NCBI GenBank assembly: GCA_029068665.1
Contig: JAIECC010000213.1
Location: forward strand, 1 to 5,618
Direction of reading: 5' to 3'
DNA: 5,618 nucleotides
DNA from: Lachnospiraceae bacterium
GTDB taxonomy: Bacteria; Bacillota; Clostridia; Lachnospirales; Lachnospiraceae
The notes below the pieces were generated by a model that was not told where the DNA came from, searched no databases, and saw nothing but the letters and a program-made list of their open reading frames with translations. Both the position numbers and the translations under genes were made by a program. Of the stretch, positions 1-5,591 are shown in pieces. The first letter of the stretch is position 1. Every line of letters begins with the position of its first letter.

Positions 1-3
1 TGA

Positions 4-32
4 TTGAAATTTAAAACAAATTGTGATATATT
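4..32 (+). promoter_or_regulatory. Promoter of the small toxin gene
   Basis: A -35 box TTGAAA (4-9) is followed by a 17-base spacer and a -10 box TATATT (27-32). A TG dinucleotide at 24-25 makes it an extended -10. This is a good fit to a housekeeping sigma-A promoter. The start of transcription would fall near 38-40, giving a leader of about 38 bases before the start codon at 78. The antisense promoter on the other side of the module uses the same -35 box and the same spacing. The match is read by eye only. Confidence 0.65.
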
Positions 33-53
33 AATTGAAGTGGGAACGGTTGT

Positions 54-69
54 CCCCTTGGGAAAGGGG
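54..69 (+). promoter_or_regulatory. Leader hairpin masking the toxin Shine-Dalgarno sequence
   Basis: CCCCTT (54-59) pairs perfectly with AAGGGG (64-69) across a four-base GGGA loop, which is a GNRA-type tetraloop. The 3' arm lies in the purine run at 63-71 that serves as ribosome binding site for the ATG at 78. Several slipped pairings of CCCC with the run of six G are also possible. The hairpin would lower translation of the toxin, and masking of the Shine-Dalgarno sequence is a known way of holding type I toxin mRNAs inactive. The pairing is seen in the sequence; its regulatory effect is inferred. Confidence 0.55.
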
Positions 70-77
70 GGATGCCT

Positions 78-176
78 ATGCAGTATGTTACATATGATAC
101 GCTCATACAGTTGGGTTTGTTTATCGTAGCGCTGATAGGTCTTGTATACAAGATAAGTTGTAAGGACAAAAAATAA
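78..176 (+). CDS. Small holin-like membrane toxin, type I toxin-antitoxin
   Basis: This 32-residue peptide begins MQYVTYDTLIQ, continues into one hydrophobic membrane segment (about residues 9-24, LIQLGLFIVALIGLVY) and ends in a lysine-rich tail (CKDKK). That plan, including the 'TYDTL...GLFIVALIGLV' core, is what is known for the Firmicutes putative holin-like toxin family (Hol_Tox), which includes peptides of the TxpA/BsrG kind that insert in the cell's own membrane. I chose the ATG at 78 because the G-run at 66-71 sits six bases before it; the in-frame ATG at 72 directly abuts that run and is too close. The TAA stop (174-176) lies inside the stem of the terminator. It has its own promoter upstream and an opposing promoter downstream, which supports a type I system. 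Toxicity cannot be shown from sequence, and it could be a degenerate or harmless family member. It is unlikely to be a phage holin, because no phage genes are visible. Confidence 0.75.
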   Translation: MQYVTYDTLIQLGLFIVALIGLVYKISCKDKK

Positions 177-254
177 CCGCCCCTGTGCCAAGGCGATGCG
201 GTTATTTTTTGTAACTTAATCCATTGACAAGGGGTACAACTTAGTACCACCTTT
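166..254 (-). ncRNA. Predicted antisense RNA antitoxin
   Basis: A minus-strand promoter (261-289) predicts a transcript starting near 254 and ending at the shared terminator around 166, about 90 bases long. It would overlap the 3' end of the toxin mRNA by about 45 bases, including the stop codon. Near its 5' end it carries a short hairpin, seen on the plus strand as GGTAC (233-237) and GTACC (244-248) with a six-base loop, which could seed pairing or stabilise the RNA. Converging transcripts with overlapping 3' ends are the known arrangement of the TxpA/RatA and BsrG/SR4 type I systems. Start and end are inferred from the promoter and terminator; no reading frame is proposed for it. Confidence 0.5.
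168..210. terminator. Bidirectional terminator shared by toxin mRNA and antisense RNA
   Basis: The run AAAAAATAACCGC (168-180) is the exact reverse complement of GCGGTTATTTTTT (198-210), a 13-bp stem around a 17-base interior that can itself form a small GCC/GGC pairing. On the plus strand the stem ends in six T, and on the minus strand it also ends in six T, so it can stop transcription in both directions. It overlaps the toxin stop codon. Confidence 0.85.
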
Positions 255-260
255 ACAATT

Positions 261-289
261 ATGTTAGCATCCTATAGCAAAAATTTCAA
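261..289 (-). promoter_or_regulatory. Antisense promoter for the antitoxin RNA
   Basis: Read on the minus strand, TTGAAA (289-284) is followed by exactly 17 bases and then TAACAT (266-261), with TG at 269-268 giving an extended -10 (TGCTAACAT). Transcription would run towards the toxin gene. The -35 box, spacer length and extended -10 are the same as in the toxin promoter. Confidence 0.6.
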
Positions 290-354
290 GAGTTTTTAGT
301 TTGATTATAAATCAAGAGACAAATCTGTTTTGGAGAACAGACAGGAAGTTAGTA

Positions 355-383
355 TTGCAATTCCAATACAGGTATGTTATTTT
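355..383 (+). promoter_or_regulatory. Probable promoter of the B12 riboswitch and surface-protein gene
   Basis: TTGCAA (355-360), a 17-base spacer and TATTTT (378-383), with TG at 375-376, form a plausible extended -10 promoter. The predicted start near 390 lies about 20 bases before helix P1 of the riboswitch (413), which is where a start would be expected. The boxes are weaker than those of the toxin locus. A perfect 6-bp inverted repeat, GTATTG (352-357) and CAATAC (364-369), overlaps the -35 box and might be an operator or chance. Confidence 0.4.
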
Positions 384-412
384 GATAGCGTTAAAATCAA
401 ATATCAACACAC

Positions 413-616
413 GAACAGAGGCGATGCGGCCGTAACGGCAGAACTGTCAGGCGCAAAGCTTAACAAGGGAATGGAGTATGGCATATAAAAGCTCCGCGTT
501 TACCAACACCGTGTGCATTTAGGCACTTGTCCGTTGGCGAAAGCCGGTCATTGGGATTTTCCTGAGAAGGCAGGGCAGGAGGCTGTTTGAGGTGCGAGTC
601 GGGAGACCTACTGTTT
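413..616 (+). promoter_or_regulatory. Cobalamin (vitamin B12) riboswitch aptamer
   Basis: Several conserved parts occur in the right order. The core TTAACAAGGGAAT (460-472) is followed by a GGAG/CTCC stem (473-476 with 492-495). Next come ACCAACACCGTG (502-513), resembling the 'CCGCCACTGTG' segment, and GCCGGTCATTGGG (543-555), resembling 'GCCAGTCACTGGG'. GAGAAGGC (564-571) matches the 'GGGAAGGC' element. Last is the B12 box AGTCGGGAGACCTACTG (597-613), close to the consensus AGYCMGGAGACCTGCC. Outer helix P1 can form between 413-421 and 607-616, nine pairs with one bulged A at 610. Binding of adenosylcobalamin or a related corrinoid to this RNA class usually lowers expression of the gene downstream, most often B12 transport or B12-independent enzymes. 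Here it sits 200 bases before a surface protein with transcobalamin-like domains. Exact helix ends and the loop-loop (L5-L13) contact cannot be settled by eye. Confidence 0.87.
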
Positions 617-642
617 TGTGGGAATTTTACTGTAGAATGGTT

Positions 643-692
643 ATGGTGATATTCTGCCCTTTTTTGGGTTGAATATTGCCATTTTTCTATTT
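643..692 (+). terminator. Riboswitch expression-platform terminator
   Basis: ATGGTGATATTC (643-654) pairs with GAATATTGCCAT (671-682) in a 12-bp stem with two G-U pairs. Inside it CCC (657-659) pairs with GGG (666-668) around a T6 loop, and the tail TTTTCTATTT (683-692) follows. It starts about 27 bases after the B12 box, so it is the natural expression platform: ligand-bound aptamer lets the terminator form and stops transcription before the gene at 819. A competing antiterminator is not obvious. GGGAAT (620-625) could pair with part of the 5' arm (651-659), but only with a bulge. Confidence 0.8.
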
Positions 693-805
693 CCTCAGGA
701 AATGAGCCGGACAGATGCACGGATGTATATTTAGCGGATACGGTGTGTTTCGATTATTGTGGCAGGAATCAGCCTTTGAAAAGAGTATGTATGAAAAGAA
801 TGAAA

Positions 806-811
806 AGGAGG
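806..811 (+). promoter_or_regulatory. Ribosome binding site of the surface protein
   Basis: AGGAGG is seven bases before the ATG at 819, which is ideal spacing. It fixes the start, and the predicted signal peptide begins directly at this ATG. Confidence 0.9.
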
Positions 812-818
812 AAGTCAC

Positions 819-3800
819 ATGAGAAAACGAATAGCTGCACTGTTGCTGGCATTAGTCATGATACTCGGACTGGTACCTACAGATGTTTTTGCAGCGGCAA
901 CAATTGACGAAGTATTGGGATCCATGCCGGTTTCAGCGAATCCGGGTACAGGGACAACGGCCTGGAAGGCAGGAGAAGGAGGTATCCTGCAGTCCGGTAA
1001 TAAGGGAAAGTCCTATTCAACCAGTACACTGACCCTTACCTTTACGGCTGATACACATTTCAGCTTTGAATATAAGGTATCAACAGAGGAAAAGTATGAT
1101 AAGGTCACGATAACTCATGGTGGTACCGTACTGGTTGATGGAGTCAGCGGGGAAATTGACTGGACCAGGATAGAGCTGGATGCGGCGGCCGGGGATGTTC
1201 TGACGGTTGCATATAAAAAAGACAGCAGTGGTGACAAAGGCGATGACTGTGTATATCTGCGGAATTTTTCTGCCGGTGCGCCCTTAGTCATTACCTTTCA
1301 TAATAATGGAGAAACCTACACACAGAATGTCTATGGCGGCAGCGGCAGTCTTCGGAGCAATACATTTGTTCAGGAGGGGAAGGTATTTGCCGGATGGGCG
1401 GTATCACCGGAGGGTGAGGTGGTCTATTCGGATGGTGCAGGTATTACTCTGGAAGCAGATATGGATTTATATGCAGTATGGTCCGGTGCTTATACGGTGA
1501 CTTTTGATAATAATGGAAGCAGTTCTCAGGTATATGTGGCACAGAATTATGCTATTGGAGCAACAAATATTCCTACAGTGACGGCGCCAACCGGTTATTT
1601 ATTTGACGGTTGGTATGATGGTGAGGCAAAGCTGAGTCCGGAAACGGTTATCGCAGAAGATATAACCTATACTGCCAGATTCCTGCCTGTTACATATACT
1701 ATAAGCTTCAATGCCAATGGGGGAACCGGAAGCATGGAGAAGATTCAGGCGGTATATGATACGGATGTTACACTGCCGGAAAGAGGATTTGTCCGTCAGG
1801 GCTATTCCTTCCGGGGATGGGCAACCTCCTCTTATAGTTCTTCTCCTAACTATCAACCGGGTGGAACTGTAAGAAATCTGAAAAATCAACAGAATAGTGA
1901 ACAGATACTCTACGCGGTCTGGGGTGGTGATCCGGTCAGTGTAACTGTTGATCTGAATTATAAAGGAGCTGATATTACTCAACGTACCGGTTTGGTTGGT
2001 GAAAACTACAACTATATTCGGGAAGAAAATGGGGACAAGAAGTTCAGCACTCTTTCAACACCGGAGCGTGCCGGATATAACTTTAAGGGCTGGTATGATG
2101 CTCCGGTGAGAGGAAATGTAATTTCCACTTCCTATAAGTTTACGGCAGAAGATGCAGAGGCCGGTATTACTCTGTATGCCCAATGGGCAGAGTCCATTAC
2201 CATTACCTTTGATGCCAATGGGGGCAGCTGCTATACCAAGGAAAAGAGTATTGACCGTGGGACGAGCTATGGAACTCTTCCAAGCTGCAGTCTGTCCGGT
2301 AAGAAATTCGAAGGCTGGTATACCGCATTGGAAGGTGGTGAAAAAGTAGAAAACAATACAGTTTTTAATAAATCAACCACGCTTTATGCCCGTTTCCGCA
2401 GTTATCAGATTACCGTCAGCTTTGATGCCAATGGGGGAATCGGAACTATGGAACCCTTTGTCTGTGAAAGTGGAATTACGACAAAACTGCCTGCCTGTGG
2501 ATTTGTACGGGAGGGATATCAGTTCGTTCAGTGGACAACCATAAAGAACCCATCCTCCTGGCAGAGTCCGAAGTATTATGGGGAGGAAGGGGAATACAGC
2601 TGGAGTTCCTCCTATAGTGACAGTACAGCGACCTTGTATGCTGTGTGGGAACAGGTAGAGGAGCTTACACCAGAGGGAATGCTGACAGAAGCAGCAGATT
2701 CTTTAACCGGATATTTCACACCAAAGTATGGAAGAGATACCAATGCAAATGAAGCAGTTGAGGCGTTGCTGAAGGCCAATGGGTATGAGGATATTACAGT
2801 TATGGTAAAAGAAGCGGCCGTTTATGACCAGAACGGAGGAACTGCTTCCATTGATGCCGATGGTACCATCCATTACTATTTTAATCCAAGTATGTCCGGC
2901 AGAGGCGGTGTGTATTTTGAAACCACCTTTCTGCTCTCCTGCAACGGAAGCAGTGTGGAAAAGGTCTGGACCACACATATGAACTGGGATGAGGCAAAAG
3001 CCCGGGAAGCACTGCGTGCAGAGCTAAACCGGATACAGCTTCCTGCTGTCATTGAAGAGAATGATCTGGATAGTCTGCCTCATTATCTTTTAAAGGATGG
3101 TGTGTCCGCTGATCAGGTAAACTACAATGATAATACCAGCTTTGATACCTGGGCTGCCATTACCTGGACTTCTTCCTCCAATGCTATTGTTGTAGGAACC
3201 CTTCCGGGATATCCGTACTATGCTCCTTATCCGGTTACAGTCCGGCAGGGGAATAGAGATCAGAAGGTTACAGTAACAGCGCATATTGTCTGGAACAGCG
3301 GTGACAATGTAGAGCTTTATAAGGTATATACCATTACCGTAAAGGGTTCAGAGGAACAGGTGCCTTTAGAAGAAGAGCTGCAGGCAAAGCTGGATCGCGC
3401 TCTGGAAACGGTGGGATTGACAGACTTGGCTACAGGCGAGCAGATTGATCTGAACAATGTGACAGGAGATATTCACTTCCCTACAACAAGAGATATGCAC
3501 ATTGATGGTAAATATCAGCCTGTTACCATTACCAGCAGCAATCCGGATGTGATTAAGACCTGGGATACGAATAATGCTGCCAGTGCAATGGTCTATCGTC
3601 CGCTGCCGGGAGAGGACCCTGTAGATGTTACATTGACAATCAGGATTACAGATAAGGCAACCAATACGGTAGTATCCCGTGAGATACCGGTAACGGTGCT
3701 GCCGTTGACACAAAAAGAGATTGAGGATGAGATTGCTCTGATGGAGCAGGTGAAGGCTCACTATTTTGATGGTATGAAAGGCAGAAATAATGATCCGGCA

Positions 3801-5579
3801 CATATTACCATGAATCTGTCACCGTTTTTCGAAGCTTATCTTGATGGAGAGGGTAAGCTGGTCTGGGTATATCGGAATAGTGAGAAGAAGGGTAATGGTA
3901 TTGTACCGGTAGCCATGGATGGCTGGTATGATACAGAGCAGTGGCGGCTGTTCAAATCCAGCAATATTGATGTGATTACTCACGAAAATCTCCTGGTTAC
4001 CAGGCAGGCAGAGCATAAGGCCGTGACCATTACAAGCTGGCTTTCCAGTGAATCCATGGGAAGATATGCGGAGCTTTATCCGGAAAATGAAGCTTTCCGG
4101 AAATTGGCCAATCAGCCGGTTACAGTTGATTTGATCGTAACCGGAACCAATCCGACAACTGATCGACCGGAGCAAAAGAATCTATCTGTTACCTTTACAC
4201 TGCGCGATACAGACAGCCAGTGGCTGACAACAATGGTAAATGATTTGCCGGAGGGTACGACGGTTGCAGAGGTATTTGCCAGGGTATTAAAGGAAAATGG
4301 ATACACCTATATGGGAAGTAGTTATATCCGTTCCATTACCCGTCCGGATGGAACCACTTTGGCAGAGTTTGCCAAGGGACCGAATTCCGGCTGGAAATAT
4401 AAGGTGAATGGTGTAGCGCCATCCAAGGTGATTACCCAGCAAACCCTTGCAGACGGAGATCAGATATGCTTCTATTATACAAATGATTACACTAAGGATA
4501 TAGTTGGAGGAATGGGAGATAAAAATGAGTCTGCTGTAAATCCTGAGATGCCGAATGTAAACGGAGAAAATATTTATATAACCGTTGGCAATAAGATAGA
4601 AGCCGGAGCGCCTTCGTCCTTTGGCAGCGAATGGATGGTGCTGGGTCTTGCCCGCAGCAACAGAGAAGTACCGGATGGATATTATGAAAATATTGTGCAG
4701 TATGTAAGAGAGAATATAAATGCACAGGGCAGGCTGGACCCATCAAAGTCTACAGAGAATTCCCGGTTGATTCTTTCACTGACGGCAGCAGGTTATGACG
4801 TAACCAATGTAGGCGGTTATAATCTATTAATAGGCTTAGCTGATTTAAATTATGTAAAGAAGCAGGGGGTGAATGGACCGATTTATGCATTGATTGCACT
4901 GGATAGTAATCACTATGAAATTCCGGCAGTTGCTGAGGGAGGTGTGCAGACCACCCGTGAGAATCTGATTCGGGCAATTCTGGATTCAGGGGTTTCGGAC
5001 CCGGAGGTAATTGCTATGGCGATTCAGGCACTGGCACCATACTATAGTGAAAATGAAGAGGTACGGGCAGCAGTGGATCAGGGGTTAAAACGCCTGTCGG
5101 AGCTGCAGCAGACAGATGGAGGATATGCCAATGCGTACGGTGCCAGTGCAGAGTGTAATGCACAGGTTATTGTAGCATTAACTGCTTTAGGAATTAATCC
5201 ACATACGGATGAACGTTTTGTTAAGGCGAATGGAAGTGTAGTAGATGCTTTGGCAAAGTATTATGTAAGGGATGCGGGCTTTATGCACGAGGCAGGTCAG
5301 GGTGCGGATGCTATGGCAACCGAGCAGGGATACTATGCATTAACGGCATATTACCGCCTTCTTACCGGACAGACAGCACTTTATGATATGTCGGATGTGG
5401 AAGTCCGAGAGTCCGGTGTGATAAATGCAGGAAATCTTGCAGCATCAGAAGGGATAACGAAAAAAGAAACACCAAATACCGGTGATGAGGCGGATATTGC
5501 AGGATACGGAATTCTTGCATTGCTTTCTATGCTGGCACTTGCTGCTCTTCTTGTGGATAAGAAAAAGAATAGAAATTGA
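819..5579 (+). CDS. Wall-anchored B-repeat protein with transcobalamin-like corrinoid-binding domains
   Basis: This is a secreted, sortase-anchored protein of 1586 residues; I know no gene symbol for it. Residues 1-26 are a signal peptide (MRKR, hydrophobic core, VFA-A cleavage). Residues 28-154 look like a beta-sandwich domain common in clostridial surface proteins. Six InlB-type B-repeats (158-610) each end in a 'LYAVW'-like motif. Three Ig-like segments follow, of the atrophied bacterial Ig kind ('ITWTSSS', 'ITSSNPDVI'), at about 611-843, 844-963 and 964-1128. Residues 1134-1221 are a DUF4430 / transcobalamin C-terminal-like domain (GWKYKVNG 1191-1198, LADGD 1210-1214). Residues 1265-1527 form an alpha/alpha-barrel of prenyltransferase-like fold, as in the alpha domain of intrinsic factor and transcobalamin. 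A sortase signal TPNTG (1551-1555), a membrane segment and a basic tail end it. The B12 riboswitch upstream supports the inferred role: surface capture of cobalamin or other corrinoids, to be handed to a transporter not in this window. Binding a different small ligand, or an adhesin role for the stalk, remains possible. No frameshift or internal stop is seen. Confidence 0.9.
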   Translation: MRKRIAALLLALVMILGLVPTDVFAAATIDEVLGSMPVSANPGTGTTAWKAGEGGILQSGNKGKSYSTSTLTLTFTADTHFSFEYKVSTEEKYDKVTITHGGTVLVDGVSGEIDWTRIELDAAAGDVLTVAYKKDSSGDKGDDCVYLRNFSAGAPLVITFHNNGETYTQNVYGGSGSLRSNTFVQEGKVFAGWAVSPEGEVVYSDGAGITLEADMDLYAVWSGAYTVTFDNNGSSSQVYVAQNYAIGATNIPTVTAPTGYLFDGWYDGEAKLSPETVIAEDITYTARFLPVTYTISFNANGGTGSMEKIQAVYDTDVTLPERGFVRQGYSFRGWATSSYSSSPNYQPGGTVRNLKNQQNSEQILYAVWGGDPVSVTVDLNYKGADITQRTGLVGENYNYIREENGDKKFSTLSTPERAGYNFKGWYDAPVRGNVISTSYKFTAEDAEAGITLYAQWAESITITFDANGGSCYTKEKSIDRGTSYGTLPSCSLSGKKFEGWYTALEGGEKVENNTVFNKSTTLYARFRSYQITVSFDANGGIGTMEPFVCESGITTKLPACGFVREGYQFVQWTTIKNPSSWQSPKYYGEEGEYSWSSSYSDSTATLYAVWEQVEELTPEGMLTEAADSLTGYFTPKYGRDTNANEAVEALLKANGYEDITVMVKEAAVYDQNGGTASIDADGTIHYYFNPSMSGRGGVYFETTFLLSCNGSSVEKVWTTHMNWDEAKAREALRAELNRIQLPAVIEENDLDSLPHYLLKDGVSADQVNYNDNTSFDTWAAITWTSSSNAIVVGTLPGYPYYAPYPVTVRQGNRDQKVTVTAHIVWNSGDNVELYKVYTITVKGSEEQVPLEEELQAKLDRALETVGLTDLATGEQIDLNNVTGDIHFPTTRDMHIDGKYQPVTITSSNPDVIKTWDTNNAASAMVYRPLPGEDPVDVTLTIRITDKATNTVVSREIPVTVLPLTQKEIEDEIALMEQVKAHYFDGMKGRNNDPAHITMNLSPFFEAYLDGEGKLVWVYRNSEKKGNGIVPVAMDGWYDTEQWRLFKSSNIDVITHENLLVTRQAEHKAVTITSWLSSESMGRYAELYPENEAFRKLANQPVTVDLIVTGTNPTTDRPEQKNLSVTFTLRDTDSQWLTTMVNDLPEGTTVAEVFARVLKENGYTYMGSSYIRSITRPDGTTLAEFAKGPNSGWKYKVNGVAPSKVITQQTLADGDQICFYYTNDYTKDIVGGMGDKNESAVNPEMPNVNGENIYITVGNKIEAGAPSSFGSEWMVLGLARSNREVPDGYYENIVQYVRENINAQGRLDPSKSTENSRLILSLTAAGYDVTNVGGYNLLIGLADLNYVKKQGVNGPIYALIALDSNHYEIPAVAEGGVQTTRENLIRAILDSGVSDPEVIAMAIQALAPYYSENEEVRAAVDQGLKRLSELQQTDGGYANAYGASAECNAQVIVALTALGINPHTDERFVKANGSVVDALAKYYVRDAGFMHEAGQGADAMATEQGYYALTAYYRLLTGQTALYDMSDVEVRESGVINAGNLAASEGITKKETPNTGDEADIAGYGILALLSMLALAALLVDKKKNRN
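1290..2648 (+). repeat. Six tandem InlB-type B-repeats (Listeria-Bacteroides repeats)
   Basis: Six units occupy residues 158-221, 227-288, 295-368, 375-456, 460-526 and 531-610. Each opens with a strand like ITFDANGG, has a central GYxFxGW-type motif and closes with LYAVW, LYAQW, LYARF or YTARF. The family (Flg_new / B-repeat) is a beta-grasp-like spacer found in surface proteins of Firmicutes and Bacteroidetes, and here probably lifts the C-terminal... N-terminal part away from or across the wall. At DNA level three units share near-identical openings: 1707-1723, 2208-2224 and 2421-2437 all read TTYRATGCCAATGGGGG, which suggests fairly recent duplication or gene conversion. Units 1, 2 and 4 have diverged more. 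Confidence 0.85.
4218..4481 (+). other. DUF4430 / transcobalamin C-terminal-like domain (within the large CDS)
   Basis: Residues 1134-1221 contain the order of motifs typical of this family: a short helix (TVAEVFARVLKENGY), a two-strand part, the strand GWKYKVNG (1191-1198) and the closing LADGDQICFYYT (1210-1221). The family is known as the beta domain that closes over cobalamin in intrinsic factor, transcobalamin and haptocorrin, but bacterial copies also occur in proteins with no proven ligand. Confidence 0.8.
4611..5399 (+). other. Intrinsic-factor-like alpha/alpha-barrel domain (within the large CDS)
   Basis: Residues 1265-1527, about 263 in length, are close to the size of the alpha domain of intrinsic factor (about 270). 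The segment is a chain of paired helices with small-residue packing faces (WMVLGLAR, SRLILSLTAAGYD, GPIYALIALDS, AMAIQALAPYY, NAQVIVALTALGINP, TEQGYYALTAYYRLLTG). Between helices lie turn motifs of the prenyltransferase / terpene-cyclase fold such as LQQTDGGYANAYG. No acidic DxDD or zinc-site motif is seen, so a cyclase or prenyltransferase enzyme is unlikely and a binding role fits better. Confidence 0.72.
5469..5579 (+). other. Sortase cell-wall sorting signal (within the large CDS)
   Basis: Residues 1551-1555 (TPNTG, then D) are followed by a hydrophobic stretch at about 1560-1579 and the basic tail DKKKNRN. This is the tripartite sorting signal, with threonine in place of the leucine of LPXTG. 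Variants with PxTGD and a non-leucine first residue are common in Clostridia. It places the mature protein covalently on peptidoglycan, with the transcobalamin-like domains nearest the wall. Confidence 0.8.
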
Positions 5580-5591
5580 CTTTTGCTGATA

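Noticed and set aside
78..176. Phage holin or leader peptide
   Set aside because: No phage genes are in view, and no biosynthetic operon or run of regulatory codons follows; the flanking antisense promoter and shared terminator fit a type I toxin better.
11..250. Minus-strand reading frame of 79 codons opposite the toxin module
   Set aside because: It runs through the terminator stem and the toxin gene, lacks a good ribosome binding site and has low-complexity, unfamily-like sequence. It is a shadow.
224..259. Plus-strand TTGACA (224-229) with TACAAT (254-259) as a promoter
   Set aside because: The spacer is 24 bases, too long for a normal or even a MerR-type promoter, and the region is better explained as the antisense RNA gene.
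460..720. Minus-strand reading frame of 86 codons over the riboswitch
   Set aside because: Its sequence is fully explained by conserved riboswitch elements and the terminator on the plus strand; no family resemblance.
1290..2648. CRISPR array or DNA-level tandem repeat
   Set aside because: The repetition is at protein level (B-repeats of about 60-80 residues) inside one open frame; spacing and units do not fit a CRISPR array.
1599..4977. Several reading frames of 64-145 codons on the minus strand, and two on the plus strand (1306-1500, 2152-2349), inside the large gene
   Set aside because: All are embedded in a well-supported 1586-codon gene in another frame, with rare-looking composition and no convincing ribosome binding sites.
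4611..5399. Terpene cyclase or prenyltransferase enzyme
   Set aside because: The helical barrel resembles that fold, but no DxDD, aspartate-rich or zinc-binding motif is visible, and the protein is secreted and wall-anchored.
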